Source of the DNA: Peribacillus asahii
Lineage (GTDB): Bacteria > Bacillota > Bacilli > Bacillales > DSM-1321
DNA length: 64,000 nucleotides
Direction of reading: 5' to 3'
NCBI RefSeq assembly: GCF_003570725.1
Contig: NZ_QWVS01000028.1
Location: forward strand, 1 to 64,000
Shown here piece after piece: positions 36,401 to 45,477 of the stretch. Within the stretch, counting starts at the first letter, position 1; the number at the start of each line of letters is the position of its first letter. Below the pieces are notes generated by a model. It did not search any database. It was not told the origin of the DNA and saw only the letters and a program-made list of their open reading frames with translations. A program made the translations under genes and the position numbers.

Positions 36401-37826
36401 GTTTCTTATTCAAATATTTCATTCGTTCTATTTCCTGTTCGTGTTTATCAAAGAAGTGGTTCCATGTTTCATTTGCTCGTCTAACATCTATCTCGCATAG
36501 ATTATCTTTTGTATTCATGATTAGAAAGGCACTATACAAATCACGTTGAACATCACCTTGTTCGAAGTGGTTCCAACGTTTTGAGAGTTTTTTCTTCACG
36601 TAAGTTTGCGTGAAGTGTTCAAATTGACTGGCTTTTACTTTAGCGGTGTCAATCCGCTTTAGGAATAAGCCGAAATATTTTAGTTTGTTGTCGATAATCG
36701 AAAGAAGCATCGATGGCGCACGATTCGCTAATGACTTTCCAAAACGTTTTTTCCGTTTGTACCGTCCAGTCTTTTCACTAACCTCTGTTTTCTTTGCTTT
36801 TGCTTGAAGCCCTTTGAAGTTCATTGTTTCAACTCGGACATCCAAACCTAACGACAGAATATGGTTTGCTAGTTGGTTGTGCGCAAGTCTTCTCTTATCA
36901 GCTACCTTTCGGCTCACTTCCGCTAATTCTTTTCGAGTTTTCTTGTAATTTTCACTTTGAATCCATTTCTCTCGATTTGATTTATTGATTGTGCCGTCTT
37001 CATTGTATTTGTTAGGGTTGTTCACTCTACGCTGACGATTTAATTTACGTTGTAAGATACGTTTTTTGCGTTCTTCTACGGACAAACCTTCTGCCAGCTC
37101 AAGCAGCTTCACTTCATTTTCTGAAACAATGGCGAGCGTGGATGTGCCAATATCTAATCCAACACGAGCGTTTTTATCCTCGGAATAGTTTTGATTACGT
37201 TTCTTTGGCGGAAAACCTTCTAATACAAATTGAACGAAGTAACGATTTTTACCACGAATTTGCTTTTTTAAAAGTCGGCAATATTTGATTTTATCTTGAA
37301 GCGCAAGATGTGCGTATGTGTCTTGATCTTTCATCATAACAGGCAGGATCACCCCTAACCATTCCATGCGTTTGTTTTGGGGAAAATAACGAAAACCAGT
37401 CTTGTTTGTCTTTTCTTCTAACGAAAAAAACTGACCTACTGAACAAAAATGTACTTTCTTACCGTTCCCATACATGACTTTCTCAATTGCTTGAAATGCT
37501 CGTTCAGCGATATTCTGAGCCATTTGAGAACCCATGTTTTGCTTAAACTTACGCCCCATTCCTTGAACGTACATATTTAAGTCGAATTTACGAACGCCGT
37601 ATTGTTCTTTTAATTGATTCAGAAGTTGATTGCGTTCTTGCCCTTTCGGCATACGAACCACTTGCCAATACCCGGGATTTCGTATCATGTATTTATATCT
37701 ACGCCATGCTTCACCTAGACAGGCATTGTAGATATTTCGCCCAATGTTTAAGCGTTTTTCTAAGATGTGTTCTTGCCATGTTTCAACTTTTAAAGGCAAA
37801 GTCATCACGTATGTTGGTGTTGCCAT
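36378..37826 (-). CDS. tnpB: TnpB RNA-guided nuclease, zinc-finger cysteines absent
   Basis: A 482-residue TnpB. The split RuvC site looks intact: Asp225 (VGLDIGTST), Glu333 (VRVETMNFKG) and Asp429 (VQRDLYSAF). The region before RuvC-III normally holds two CxxC pairs of a zinc finger. Here it reads FTQTYVKKKLSKRWNHF with no cysteine. The enzyme is also longer than typical TnpB (about 400). It should cut DNA under omega-RNA guidance next to a short target-adjacent motif. It begins just after the tnpA relic (GGAG upstream). A clade that lost the zinc finger is the likely explanation. Confidence 0.88.
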   Translation of the reverse strand: MATPTYVMTLPLKVETWQEHILEKRLNIGRNIYNACLGEAWRRYKYMIRNPGYWQVVRMPKGQERNQLLNQLKEQYGVRKFDLNMYVQGMGRKFKQNMGSQMAQNIAERAFQAIEKVMYGNGKKVHFCSVGQFFSLEEKTNKTGFRYFPQNKRMEWLGVILPVMMKDQDTYAHLALQDKIKYCRLLKKQIRGKNRYFVQFVLEGFPPKKRNQNYSEDKNARVGLDIGTSTLAIVSENEVKLLELAEGLSVEERKKRILQRKLNRQRRVNNPNKYNEDGTINKSNREKWIQSENYKKTRKELAEVSRKVADKRRLAHNQLANHILSLGLDVRVETMNFKGLQAKAKKTEVSEKTGRYKRKKRFGKSLANRAPSMLLSIIDNKLKYFGLFLKRIDTAKVKASQFEHFTQTYVKKKLSKRWNHFEQGDVQRDLYSAFLIMNTKDNLCEIDVRRANETWNHFFDKHEQEIERMKYLNKKQLSSIGL

Positions 37827-37845
37827 CTAGATTCAGCTCCTTTCG

Positions 37846-38104
37846 CTATTTCTTTTGTTGATTATGAATGTATTGGCGTATCTGTTGTTCTGTATTTTCA
37901 CTTACGGTTGCGACAAAGTAACGAGGATTCCACAAATGACCACCCCACAGTTTCTCTTTTAAGCTCGGAAACTCTTTAAATAGTCATCTTGCAGAGACAC
38001 CTTTTAATCTTTATGGCGATATTTGACGCACCATACAATACAATCTGGTACTGAATGGCGTACACATATCCCCTACCATGTTTTACGTCCGCCCAATCTT
38101 TCAC
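37846..38104 (-). pseudogene. tnpA: TnpA (Y1 transposase) relic with internal deletion
   Basis: The N-terminal part reads MKDWADVKHGRGYVYAIQYQIV, then the frame shifts to CIVWCVKYRHK and stops. The last part reads LFKEFPSLKEKLWGGHLWNP and EQQIRQYIHNQQKK in another frame. About 140 bases in the middle are gone, including the HUH metal site. The catalytic Tyr segment (QYIHNQ) remains. Intact TnpA has about 133 residues. The start is GTG at 38104. Confidence 0.85.
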
Positions 38105-38196
38105 CTCATGATAACGATAACATATGTTAAAAGATTTAAGGAAAATAAGGGCATTATATTAGTACTTTTTTGTACATGTTTAGCTGAACATATGTC

Positions 38197-38230
38197 GGAT
38201 AGTTAACGTGGCATAAGCCACGCCCTATCC
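38197..38230 (-). repeat. Left-end hairpin of the IS200/IS605-type element
   Basis: GGATAG...CTATCC encloses GTGGC-ATAA-GCCAC, an interrupted long stem. No T run follows on the minus strand, so it is not a terminator. The position upstream of tnpA fits the subterminal hairpin of the left end. Confidence 0.6.
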
Positions 38231-38290
38231 GAAGCCGAAAATCTCTTTCAAATCCTTATTTGGTTATTGTTGATTGTTTTTCTTATTCAC
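38225..38290 (-). other. Tiny reading frame with strong ribosome binding site, interrupted by TAA
   Basis: GGAGGTGATAGAG precedes a GTG that opens MNKKNNQQ, then TAA, then in the same frame PNKDLKEIFGFG and TAG inside the element's left hairpin. It may be a leader peptide or the stump of a small gene cut by the insertion. Too short to assign. Confidence 0.25.
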
Positions 38291-38425
38291 CTCTATCACC
38301 TCCAATTAATATGGTGCTAAAAATAGGATAAGTATACTTCAGGTTTAATAAGACAAGGGCGACTCAAAAGCATCGTTATGTAACGACCTATTGCGTCCCC
38401 CTCGTCTAGTTAACTAATTATGATT

Positions 38426-39985
38426 CTATTCAGCAAACAGTTCATCTAATTGCTTCCGCAGCACAAACTTTTGAATTTTTCCGCTCGCATTCCGCGGTAG
38501 AGCATCACAGAAAATATATTTGCGTGGTCGCTTATAATTAGCTAATGTATCGCTATTTTTACACCAATTTTCTAATTCACTATCGGTTAACAATGAATTT
38601 TTAGACACAACAAAGGCTACAACCGTTTCTCCATAGTGCTCATCAGGTAATCCAATGACTGCACAATCAAGGACATCGCTATGTTCATATAGTGTATCTT
38701 CTACTTCACGCGGATAAACATTTTCACCGCCTGAAATAATCATATCGTCCACGCGGTCTTTGACATATAAGAAACCTTCTTCATCTAAATAGCCAATATC
38801 ACCAGAATGATACCACCCTTTATAAAGCGCTTTTTCGGTTGTTTCTTCTCGTTGAAAATATCCCTTCATCATACAAGGACCTTTCACTAGAATTTCGCCG
38901 TTTTCTCCTAGAGGAAGTCGGTCATCAGGATCTGAAGGCCCATCTTCATTCGGCCGCACAATAATCAGTTCATGTTCAGAACAGACTTGACCTGCTGAGC
39001 CTGCTTTTCTTACTTGGTCATCTTCGAGCAGCAATGTAATCGCTGGCCCCATTTCTGTCATTCCATATGCTTGAACAAGCTGGATACCTAGCTTTTCTTG
39101 ACAAGCGAGTACAAGCGTTGGTGCCATTGGAGTTGCACCATATAAACCTATTTTTAAGCTGCGTAAATCATACTTTGATAACTCTTCCTGCAGCAGCATA
39201 TTCCACATCGTTGGAGCGGCAAAAAGCTTTGAAATTTTTTCTTTTTCAACCAATTCTAATACCATTGTCGGCTTAAATTGATGTAAAATGACATTTTTAG
39301 TGCCGGCCTGAATTCTCGGCAAAAAAGCACAATGCAACTCAGCACAATGAAACATTGGAGCTGTAATTAAGCCTACATCATCACTGTCTAACTTTTGTGC
39401 CTTGGATAAAATATCGCTTTGGATAACCATCTCTTTATGAAGATGAACAACTCCTTTTGGCCTTCCAGTCGTTCCACTCGTATACATAATCGCATACCAA
39501 TCGTCTTCTGTTACTGTTTCATCTAGCACTAGATTTGGGGCTGATGATAGTTTTTCATGATAATTGGCTGCATAGGACGGAGTATCCTCGTCAATATACC
39601 AAAATGCTATTGTTGGAAAACGCTCTTCTAATGCAGAAACAACCGATTCTAACGATTGTTCAAATAAGACTACTTTTGGCTCGGCATCTTGTAGAATATA
39701 AGCAACTTCCTCGGCCATTAGACGAAAATTAATTGGATTAAATACCGCTCCAATTTTAGCACAAGCAAACAGAGCGGTTGCTAACTCTTCATTATTATAG
39801 AGATACGTTGACACCCGATCTCCCTTTTTAACTCCTTCATTCTTTAAAGCTCTAGCCAAGGCATCTACTTGATTGTTCCATTCTTTGAAGGTGAAGCGTC
39901 TATTTCTTCTGACATCGTATAGTGCTTCTTTGTTAGGGAATGTGTTTACTGTCTTTTCGAAAATCTCACTAATCGTTTTGGACAT
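38426..39985 (-). CDS. Acyl-CoA synthetase (AMP-forming)
   Basis: A 519-residue ANL-family ligase with the AMP-binding P-loop YTSGTTGRPKG, the A5 motif YGMTEMG, A7 SGDIGYLD and the catalytic Lys near the end (NASGKIQK). It activates a carboxylic acid to its CoA ester at ATP cost. Size and context suggest medium or long-chain fatty acids. It is the last gene of the operon SDR, acyl-CoA dehydrogenase, thiolase, ligase. Chain length cannot be read from sequence. Confidence 0.88.
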   Translation of the reverse strand: MSKTISEIFEKTVNTFPNKEALYDVRRNRRFTFKEWNNQVDALARALKNEGVKKGDRVSTYLYNNEELATALFACAKIGAVFNPINFRLMAEEVAYILQDAEPKVVLFEQSLESVVSALEERFPTIAFWYIDEDTPSYAANYHEKLSSAPNLVLDETVTEDDWYAIMYTSGTTGRPKGVVHLHKEMVIQSDILSKAQKLDSDDVGLITAPMFHCAELHCAFLPRIQAGTKNVILHQFKPTMVLELVEKEKISKLFAAPTMWNMLLQEELSKYDLRSLKIGLYGATPMAPTLVLACQEKLGIQLVQAYGMTEMGPAITLLLEDDQVRKAGSAGQVCSEHELIIVRPNEDGPSDPDDRLPLGENGEILVKGPCMMKGYFQREETTEKALYKGWYHSGDIGYLDEEGFLYVKDRVDDMIISGGENVYPREVEDTLYEHSDVLDCAVIGLPDEHYGETVVAFVVSKNSLLTDSELENWCKNSDTLANYKRPRKYIFCDALPRNASGKIQKFVLRKQLDELFAE

Positions 39986-40018
39986 ATCTTTTTTCCCTCC
40001 TTCAATATAAATAAATGA

Positions 40019-41170
40019 TCAATCTAGTCTTTCAATAATCGTTGCATTCGCCATACCGTGGCCTTCACACATTGTTTGCAGCCCATATCTTCCACCTGTA
40101 CGTTCTAGTTCATGCATAAGCGTCACCATTAAACGAGCACCGCTTCCGCCAAGCGGATGACCAAGTGCAATTGCTCCACCATTTGGATTTACCTTCTTCG
40201 AATCTGCTCCTGTTTCTTTTAACCAAGCTAACACAACGGGCGCAAATGCTTCATTCACTTCAAACACATCGATATCGTCTATGGAAAGTCCTGATTTCTC
40301 TAATACTTTCTGAGTTGCTGGAATCGGACCCGTTAACATCAGGGTTGGATCTGAACCAACAACAACACGAGTGTGTACTTTAAAACGAGGCTTTAAGCCA
40401 AGCTCCTCTGCTTTCTTTCGTTCCATTAAAAGTAACGCAGCTGCACCATCACTAATTTGGCTTGAATTTCCCGCATGAATAACACCATCTTCTTTAAACA
40501 CCGTTTTTAATCCCGCTAACACTTCAAGCGTCGTTCCTGGTCGTGGACCGGAATCTTCCTTCACTTCGATTAGATTTCCTTCTTTATCGCTTCCAACAAT
40601 CGGGATGATTTCTCGTTCAAAATATCCTTCACGTTGTGCACGAAGAGCGCGCTCATGACTTTCTACAGATAATTGGTCACATTCTTCGCGGGTGATTCCC
40701 CATTTCTCAGCAATTCGCTCCGCAGAAAGCCCTTGATGAATCACTTCATACTTGTCTAAATATTTTTGACTTCGTTTAGCACCTTGGTAGTTCGAACCGA
40801 TTGGTACGCGTGACATATTTTCTACTCCACCTGCAACTATTACATCCATATCGCCAGCAAGAATCGCTTGAGCAGCAAAGTGAACAGCTTGTTGACTCGA
40901 TCCGCATTGGCGGTCCAGCGTTACACCTGGAACTTCAATTGGATATCCCGCAATTAACGAAGCAACGCGCGCAATATCACCCGCTTGCTCTCCTGCTTGT
41001 GAGACACAACCGAGAATGACATCCTCGATTATCGCTGCATCAATACCTGTCTTCTCCACTAACTTCTTCAACACTTCTGCGGCTAAATCATCTGGACGAA
41101 TATCTCTCAAAACCCCATTTCTTCTCCCGACTGGTGTACGTATTCCTTCAACAATGACCACTTCGCGCAT
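40019..41170 (-). CDS. Acetyl-CoA acyltransferase (thiolase)
   Basis: A 383-residue thiolase that splits 3-ketoacyl-CoA. The active-site Cys lies in RQCGSSQQA (near residue 86). The second motif NEAFAPV and the His in GGAIALGHPLGGSGAR are present. The terminal Cys sits in MCEGHGMAN, where family members usually have CxGxG. Both nucleophile and proton-shuttle residues are therefore in place. It is 33 bases from the ligase gene and 21 from the acyl-CoA dehydrogenase gene. Confidence 0.9.
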   Translation of the reverse strand: MREVVIVEGIRTPVGRRNGVLRDIRPDDLAAEVLKKLVEKTGIDAAIIEDVILGCVSQAGEQAGDIARVASLIAGYPIEVPGVTLDRQCGSSQQAVHFAAQAILAGDMDVIVAGGVENMSRVPIGSNYQGAKRSQKYLDKYEVIHQGLSAERIAEKWGITREECDQLSVESHERALRAQREGYFEREIIPIVGSDKEGNLIEVKEDSGPRPGTTLEVLAGLKTVFKEDGVIHAGNSSQISDGAAALLLMERKKAEELGLKPRFKVHTRVVVGSDPTLMLTGPIPATQKVLEKSGLSIDDIDVFEVNEAFAPVVLAWLKETGADSKKVNPNGGAIALGHPLGGSGARLMVTLMHELERTGGRYGLQTMCEGHGMANATIIERLD

Positions 41171-41191
41171 ACTACTTCCCCCTCTGTTCTG

Positions 41192-42337
41192 TTATAACCC
41201 TAGATTTTTGGCAATGATTGTTTTCATAATCTCATTTGTCCCAGCATAGATACTGGCAACAGGAATATCTCGATAGCGTCTAGCAATCTTATATTCTTCC
41301 ATATATCCATATCCACCGTGAAGTTGCATACAGACAGTTGAAATGTTTCGAGCCATCTCTGTTAATTTCCATTTAGCCATAGATACCTCGGTTACTACTT
41401 GTTCACCAGCGATATGCTTTGCAATTAATTGGTCGAGAAAAGCTCTTCCCATTTTAATTTCTGTTGCCATTTCAGCGATTTTAAATTGGGTATTTTGAAA
41501 CTTGCTAATGGATTTTCCAAACGCTTCGCGACTTTTCACATATTCAATCGTTTCTTGGAGCATATCCTCTGATGCTGCTTGCGCACAAATTGCAACAACA
41601 AGCCGCTCCTGCTGTAATTTCTCCATTAAATAAGTAAAACCTTTGCCTTCTACACCAATTAAATTTTCTTTTGGCACACGACAATCTTCGAATATTAACT
41701 CTGCTGTATCTTGACTATGTAGACCGACTTTGTTTAATTTTCTGCCTCTTGAAAAACCTGGCGTATCTCTTTCAATCGCTAACAAGCTAATCCCTTTATG
41801 CTTAGGAACTGCATTCGGATCCGTTTTACAAGCGACGATTACTAAATCCGCATGAATCCCATTTGTAATAAATGTTTTTTGTCCATTCACAACATAATGA
41901 TCGCCATCTAAGACAGCTGTTGTTTTAATACTGGCAAGATCCGATCCTGCTCCCGGCTCCGTCATCGCAATTGCAGTAATACATTCTCCCGTCGTACATT
42001 TTGGCAGCCAACGAGATTTTTGCGCTTCGGTTCCATAAGCAGAAATATACGGCACAACGATATCGTTATGAAGTCCCACTCCAATTAAACTCGAACCAAC
42101 TCGTTCAAGTTCTTCGTTGACCACAACAGAAAAGCCCCAATCCACACCTGAACCACCATACTTTTCTGGTAAATCTGGAGCTAAGAAGCCTTGTTCACCG
42201 AGCTTTTTCCAAAATGAACGTGGAATGATTCGATCTTCTTCCCACTGTTCATAAAAAGGAACAGCCTCTTTTTCTAAAAACTTACGCAGTGATTGACGAA
42301 AAATAGCATGATCATCTGTTAAATATAGATGCTTCAA
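41192..42337 (-). CDS. Acyl-CoA dehydrogenase
   Basis: A 381-residue flavoprotein with signature AMTEPGAGSDLASI, the FAD/helix segment YVKSREAFGKSI, QLHGGYGYM and the end motif YAGTNEIMKTIIAKNL. It introduces the trans-2 double bond into acyl-CoA and passes electrons to electron-transfer flavoprotein, whose genes are not in the window. The catalytic Glu, usually just before the YAGT stretch or in the earlier helix, cannot be placed with certainty. It is part of the beta-oxidation operon. Confidence 0.9.
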   Translation of the reverse strand: MKHLYLTDDHAIFRQSLRKFLEKEAVPFYEQWEEDRIIPRSFWKKLGEQGFLAPDLPEKYGGSGVDWGFSVVVNEELERVGSSLIGVGLHNDIVVPYISAYGTEAQKSRWLPKCTTGECITAIAMTEPGAGSDLASIKTTAVLDGDHYVVNGQKTFITNGIHADLVIVACKTDPNAVPKHKGISLLAIERDTPGFSRGRKLNKVGLHSQDTAELIFEDCRVPKENLIGVEGKGFTYLMEKLQQERLVVAICAQAASEDMLQETIEYVKSREAFGKSISKFQNTQFKIAEMATEIKMGRAFLDQLIAKHIAGEQVVTEVSMAKWKLTEMARNISTVCMQLHGGYGYMEEYKIARRYRDIPVASIYAGTNEIMKTIIAKNLGL

Positions 42338-42374
42338 CAGTCAGTCCCCCTTTGGGCAGCATAGTCTATTTTGT

Positions 42375-43139
42375 TTACGGCTGCAGGCGAATCGCGCCAT
42401 CTAAACGAATGGTTTCTCCATTGAGCATCGGATTCGTCATAATGCTTTCTACTAGTTTCGCATACTCTTCTGGATAACCGAGACGAGCTGGAAATGGCAC
42501 TGTTTTTCCTAAAGCAATCATCGCTTCTTCCGGAAGTGCATCGACCATCGGTGTGTGGAATAAACCTGGAGCAATGGACACAACACGAATGCCATTTGAA
42601 GCAAATTCACGGGCAAGCGGAAGCGTCATCCCAGCAACTCCGCCTTTTGAAGCACTGTATGCAGCTTGTCCAATTTGACCTTCAAAAGCGGCAACTGAAG
42701 CAGTGTTAATAATAACTCCTCTTTCTCCCGATTCATTTGCTTCATTTTGAGCCATTTTCTCTGCAGCTAAACGAATCACATTAAACGTGCCAATTAAATT
42801 AACAGAAATCACTTTTGAGAACGCTTCCAATTCATGAACTCCTCTGCGACTTAAAACCTTTTTTGCAATAGCAATTCCCGCACAATTGACAACAGTATTA
42901 ATCTGACCAAATTGCTGAACAGCTTGATCGACAGCTCTTTGTACATCCTCTTCCTTCGTTACATCGGTTTTCACAAACAAAACAGACTCTCCATATTGCT
43001 TAGCAAGCTGCGCACCATTCTCTTCAAAAAGATCAAGAATGACGGCCTTTCCGCCTTTCTCCACAATATGTTGTACCGTTGCCTTCCCAAGACCGGAAGC
43101 TCCCCCTGTTACAATGGCAATTGAATCTTGTATGTTCAT
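42375..43139 (-). CDS. SDR-family 3-hydroxyacyl-CoA dehydrogenase (type II-like)
   Basis: A 254-residue classical short-chain dehydrogenase with NAD motif GGASGLGKA and catalytic Ser (NTASVAAF) and Tyr-Lys (YSASKGG). The sequence [16 protein letters not shown] resembles HSD17B10-type 3-hydroxyacyl-CoA dehydrogenases, which fits its place with acyl-CoA dehydrogenase and thiolase genes. No enoyl-CoA hydratase is encoded in the operon, so that step must come from elsewhere. It is the first gene of the operon. Confidence 0.85.
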   Translation of the reverse strand: MNIQDSIAIVTGGASGLGKATVQHIVEKGGKAVILDLFEENGAQLAKQYGESVLFVKTDVTKEEDVQRAVDQAVQQFGQINTVVNCAGIAIAKKVLSRRGVHELEAFSKVISVNLIGTFNVIRLAAEKMAQNEANESGERGVIINTASVAAFEGQIGQAAYSASKGGVAGMTLPLAREFASNGIRVVSIAPGLFHTPMVDALPEEAMIALGKTVPFPARLGYPEEYAKLVESIMTNPMLNGETIRLDGAIRLQP

Positions 43140-43247
43140 ACGAACACCCCATTTCTGATTATTTAGAATATACTTTATATTAACATACCTTATGGAAAAT
43201 ATATCCTTTTTAAACTTGGAATTTATGTAAATATTTTATTTCGTTAA

Positions 43248-43287
43248 TAAAAATATGCATCTTGTAAAACAAGATGCATATTTTTGT
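43248..43287. terminator. Bidirectional terminator after bluB
   Basis: AAAAATATGCATCTTG and CAAGATGCATATTTTTG pair around TAAAA. It ends bluB on the minus strand and sits before the promoter region of the beta-oxidation operon. Confidence 0.85.
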
Positions 43288-43289
43288 AC

Positions 43290-43946
43290 TTATTTAGACC
43301 GCTCTCCCCACTCTCCCTCAAAAACCAACCCATCCAACCGTTGTCGTTTCTCCCAATTATGAATTTCTAACAAAGGTCGGTCAGGGTAATTTTCCGTATA
43401 ACCAACGGAAAGTAAAGCGACTGGATCCACATGATATGGAATACCTAAAATCGTTCGAACATCGGCTTTTTTATAAAAGCTTACCCAACCCATTGCTAGT
43501 CCTTCTGCATAAGCAGCAAGCCACATATTTTGGATGGCACAGCTTGTGGACATTAAATCCGTTTCAGGGATTGAGTTTCTTCCTAATACATGGTCACCGG
43601 CACTGAATGGGTTGCATGTCACACAAATGGTAACAGGCGCTTCAAGAATTCCGGCAATTTTCAAATCTAAAAAGGTTAACTCGCGATCCGTTCCTTCATA
43701 ATGAATCGCAAGCGCGCGTCGTTCTTTTTCAACGATGGCAGCTAGTTTTTTCTTTGTTTCGTCATCTTTGATAATGATAAAATTCCATGGCTGCATAAAT
43801 CCAACTGATGGGCCACTGTGAGCCGCTTCTAATAGTTTATATAATGTTTCATCCGGAATCGGTGTTTGTAAAAAGGTACGAATATCTCTTCGATTAAAAA
43901 TCGCTTTATACACTCCATTTTTTTCTGCTTCACTTAACTTATTCAC
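43290..43946 (-). CDS. bluB: 5,6-dimethylbenzimidazole synthase BluB
   Basis: A 218-residue nitroreductase-fold flavoenzyme of the BluB type, which cuts reduced FMN to form dimethylbenzimidazole, the lower ligand of B12. Supporting motifs are NRRDIRTFLQTPIPDE, GPSVGFMQPWNF, and the lid region IAGILEAPVTICVTCNP. The start is GTG with GGAGGG upstream. A cobalamin riboswitch and its terminator lie directly before it, which strongly supports this over a generic nitroreductase. No other cobalamin genes are near. Confidence 0.88.
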   Translation of the reverse strand: MNKLSEAEKNGVYKAIFNRRDIRTFLQTPIPDETLYKLLEAAHSGPSVGFMQPWNFIIIKDDETKKKLAAIVEKERRALAIHYEGTDRELTFLDLKIAGILEAPVTICVTCNPFSAGDHVLGRNSIPETDLMSTSCAIQNMWLAAYAEGLAMGWVSFYKKADVRTILGIPYHVDPVALLSVGYTENYPDRPLLEIHNWEKRQRLDGLVFEGEWGERSK

Positions 43947-43976
43947 ACTAATCCCTCCAATTTTTAGACATAAAAA

Positions 43977-44004
43977 ATTCCCAGCCTAAATAGGCTGAGA
44001 ATTT
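43977..44004 (-). terminator. Terminator of the cobalamin riboswitch
   Basis: On the minus strand CTCAGCCTA and TAGGCTGGGAATTTTTTA form the stem and T run just before the bluB ribosome binding site. An alternative pairing, CTGAG with CTCAG, lies just upstream and could be the antiterminator. Confidence 0.85.
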
Positions 44005-44019
44005 GCCAAATCTCAGAAC

Positions 44020-44186
44020 ATCCAATACTGGCAGGTCTCCTGGCTCTGATTCAACGTCAGTCTGTCTCCTTCCCAGAAATAATCCCGGTGGATATGACAG
44101 CGACTCCTCAACTACAGTGGCGGGCTCCGCATCGTCTTACCGATTTCCCTATTCTCTTCCACATGGAAGCACCAATATGGCGTTTA
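44020..44186 (-). promoter_or_regulatory. Cobalamin riboswitch controlling bluB
   Basis: Read on the minus strand: GGTGCTTCC, GGAAGAGAATAGGGAA, GCGGAGCCCGCCACTG (B12 box core) and GAGCCAGGAGACCTGCC near the end. Order and spacing are those of the AdoCbl aptamer. It would stop bluB transcription when B12 is plentiful. Confidence 0.95.
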
Positions 44187-44253
44187 GATAATATGTCTAA
44201 TACTATTGTTATCCGAAACTAAATTACCATGACTCTTATAATAAGTCAAGATT

Positions 44254-45477
44254 TTACTCTTTTGATAGCACTCCTTCAACATGCTCTGATGCTTGCATGT
44301 TATAGAGTGGCAGAATAAACAAAAGCCCGATAATAAATAAAATCGCTGCTACTTCAAAAATCATAATAATTGAAAACATTTCTTTTAAAATACCAGCAAT
44401 ACTCATTGTTAACACCATCGCTCCAGAGAAAAGCGGACTTAACGTACCGTTCACTCTTCCAATAAACTCTGATTTTGTGTTTTGTAAAATCATCGTATTA
44501 ATACCGACTTGAATACATGGGAGGAAAAATCCGTTCACAAATTCAGCGACAAGAGTTAATGTAAGGTCTGTTGAAAAACCAATCACACTCATCCCAATTG
44601 CATTGGCTAGCATCCCGATTACTAAAAGCTTTTGCGGAAGAAGAGATTTAGAGAATATAACAGAAGCCGCTCCTCCCAAAATCATTCCGATTCCATTCAC
44701 CATTAACAGCCATTGTAAATTTTCTTTTGCTAACTCTAATCGTTCTGTTACAAGAAAAACGACTAAAGGTTGAATAAGTCCAATTGCAAGTCCTGCAGCC
44801 ATAAAACAAATTCCAAGTAGCTTCAATTCCTTTTTAGCAAGAACATAACGAATGCCGCTTTCCATCTCTTCAAGTAAGGTTGTAGCTTTCTGTTTATTCT
44901 CTGTTTTATGGTCAGCTGGAATGAATAGAAGCATCACTGCAGAAAGAAGAAAGGCTATTCCTGTAACAATCATCGATACAACAATTCCAAATTGTTGAAA
45001 AATCATCGTACCAAGAACAGGCCCAAGCACCATAAAGACCGCAAAAATGGTTTGGTAAATCGACATCGCTGACTGCAGCAATTCCGGGCTTAAATGCATC
45101 TTAAATAGCTTCATCCCAGATGGCTGAGAAAACTGCGATAAAATCGACGAAATCAATGTAGCAAAAAAGACAATATGCCAAGAACCAAACACCAGCGTGA
45201 GTACTACCGCAAAAACCGAAATAGCACTTAATATATCACACCATACCATCGTTCTTTTTGGCCGCCAACGATCCGCAAATGTCCCGCCAATAAAAGAAAA
45301 AATAAAAATCGGAGCAAACTCAGCGACAGAGATCATGGAAACAGCAAAAGCATTTCCATTTGTTTTTTCCATAATAAATAACAAAATCGCAAAATTCCTC
45401 ACCCAGATGCCTATTTGAAGAAACAAAGCGGATAGAAAAATGGCTTGAACAAATCGACTTTTCAATAATTGTGACAT
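44254..45477 (-). CDS. MFS exporter (macrolide-efflux-like)
   Basis: A 407-residue twelve-segment major facilitator. The first segments and loop GGTFADRWRPKRTMVW resemble the Mef/YknW-like drug exporter group. Substrate cannot be read from sequence. The ATG at 45477 has AAAAGGGG before it. A 270-base leader with promoter, short reading frame and terminator precedes the gene, which points to induction by a ribosome- or RNA-binding inhibitor. It is not obviously connected to bluB. Confidence 0.75.
   Translation of the reverse strand: MSQLLKSRFVQAIFLSALFLQIGIWVRNFAILLFIMEKTNGNAFAVSMISVAEFAPIFIFSFIGGTFADRWRPKRTMVWCDILSAISVFAVVLTLVFGSWHIVFFATLISSILSQFSQPSGMKLFKMHLSPELLQSAMSIYQTIFAVFMVLGPVLGTMIFQQFGIVVSMIVTGIAFLLSAVMLLFIPADHKTENKQKATTLLEEMESGIRYVLAKKELKLLGICFMAAGLAIGLIQPLVVFLVTERLELAKENLQWLLMVNGIGMILGGAASVIFSKSLLPQKLLVIGMLANAIGMSVIGFSTDLTLTLVAEFVNGFFLPCIQVGINTMILQNTKSEFIGRVNGTLSPLFSGAMVLTMSIAGILKEMFSIIMIFEVAAILFIIGLLFILPLYNMQASEHVEGVLSKE

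Larger units (their letters stand above)
36188..38230 (-). mobile_element. IS200/IS605-type element with intact tnpB and broken tnpA
   Basis: Read on the minus strand the element runs from a left-end hairpin (38197-38230) through a decayed tnpA (37846-38104), tnpB (36378-37826) and a structured 3' region to the right-end hairpin (36190-36219). The right end carries the family phrase CGTGACTTTAGTCATGAGAGG. No target duplication is expected for this family. The left boundary is approximate. It cannot move by itself because tnpA is broken. Confidence 0.8.

Noticed and set aside
36378-37826. TldR-type (nuclease-dead) regulator instead of active TnpB
   Set aside because: All three RuvC acidic residues appear to be present, unlike in TldR proteins.
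43290-43946. Generic nitroreductase call for the gene before the B12 riboswitch
   Set aside because: Sequence pattern and the B12 riboswitch both point to BluB.
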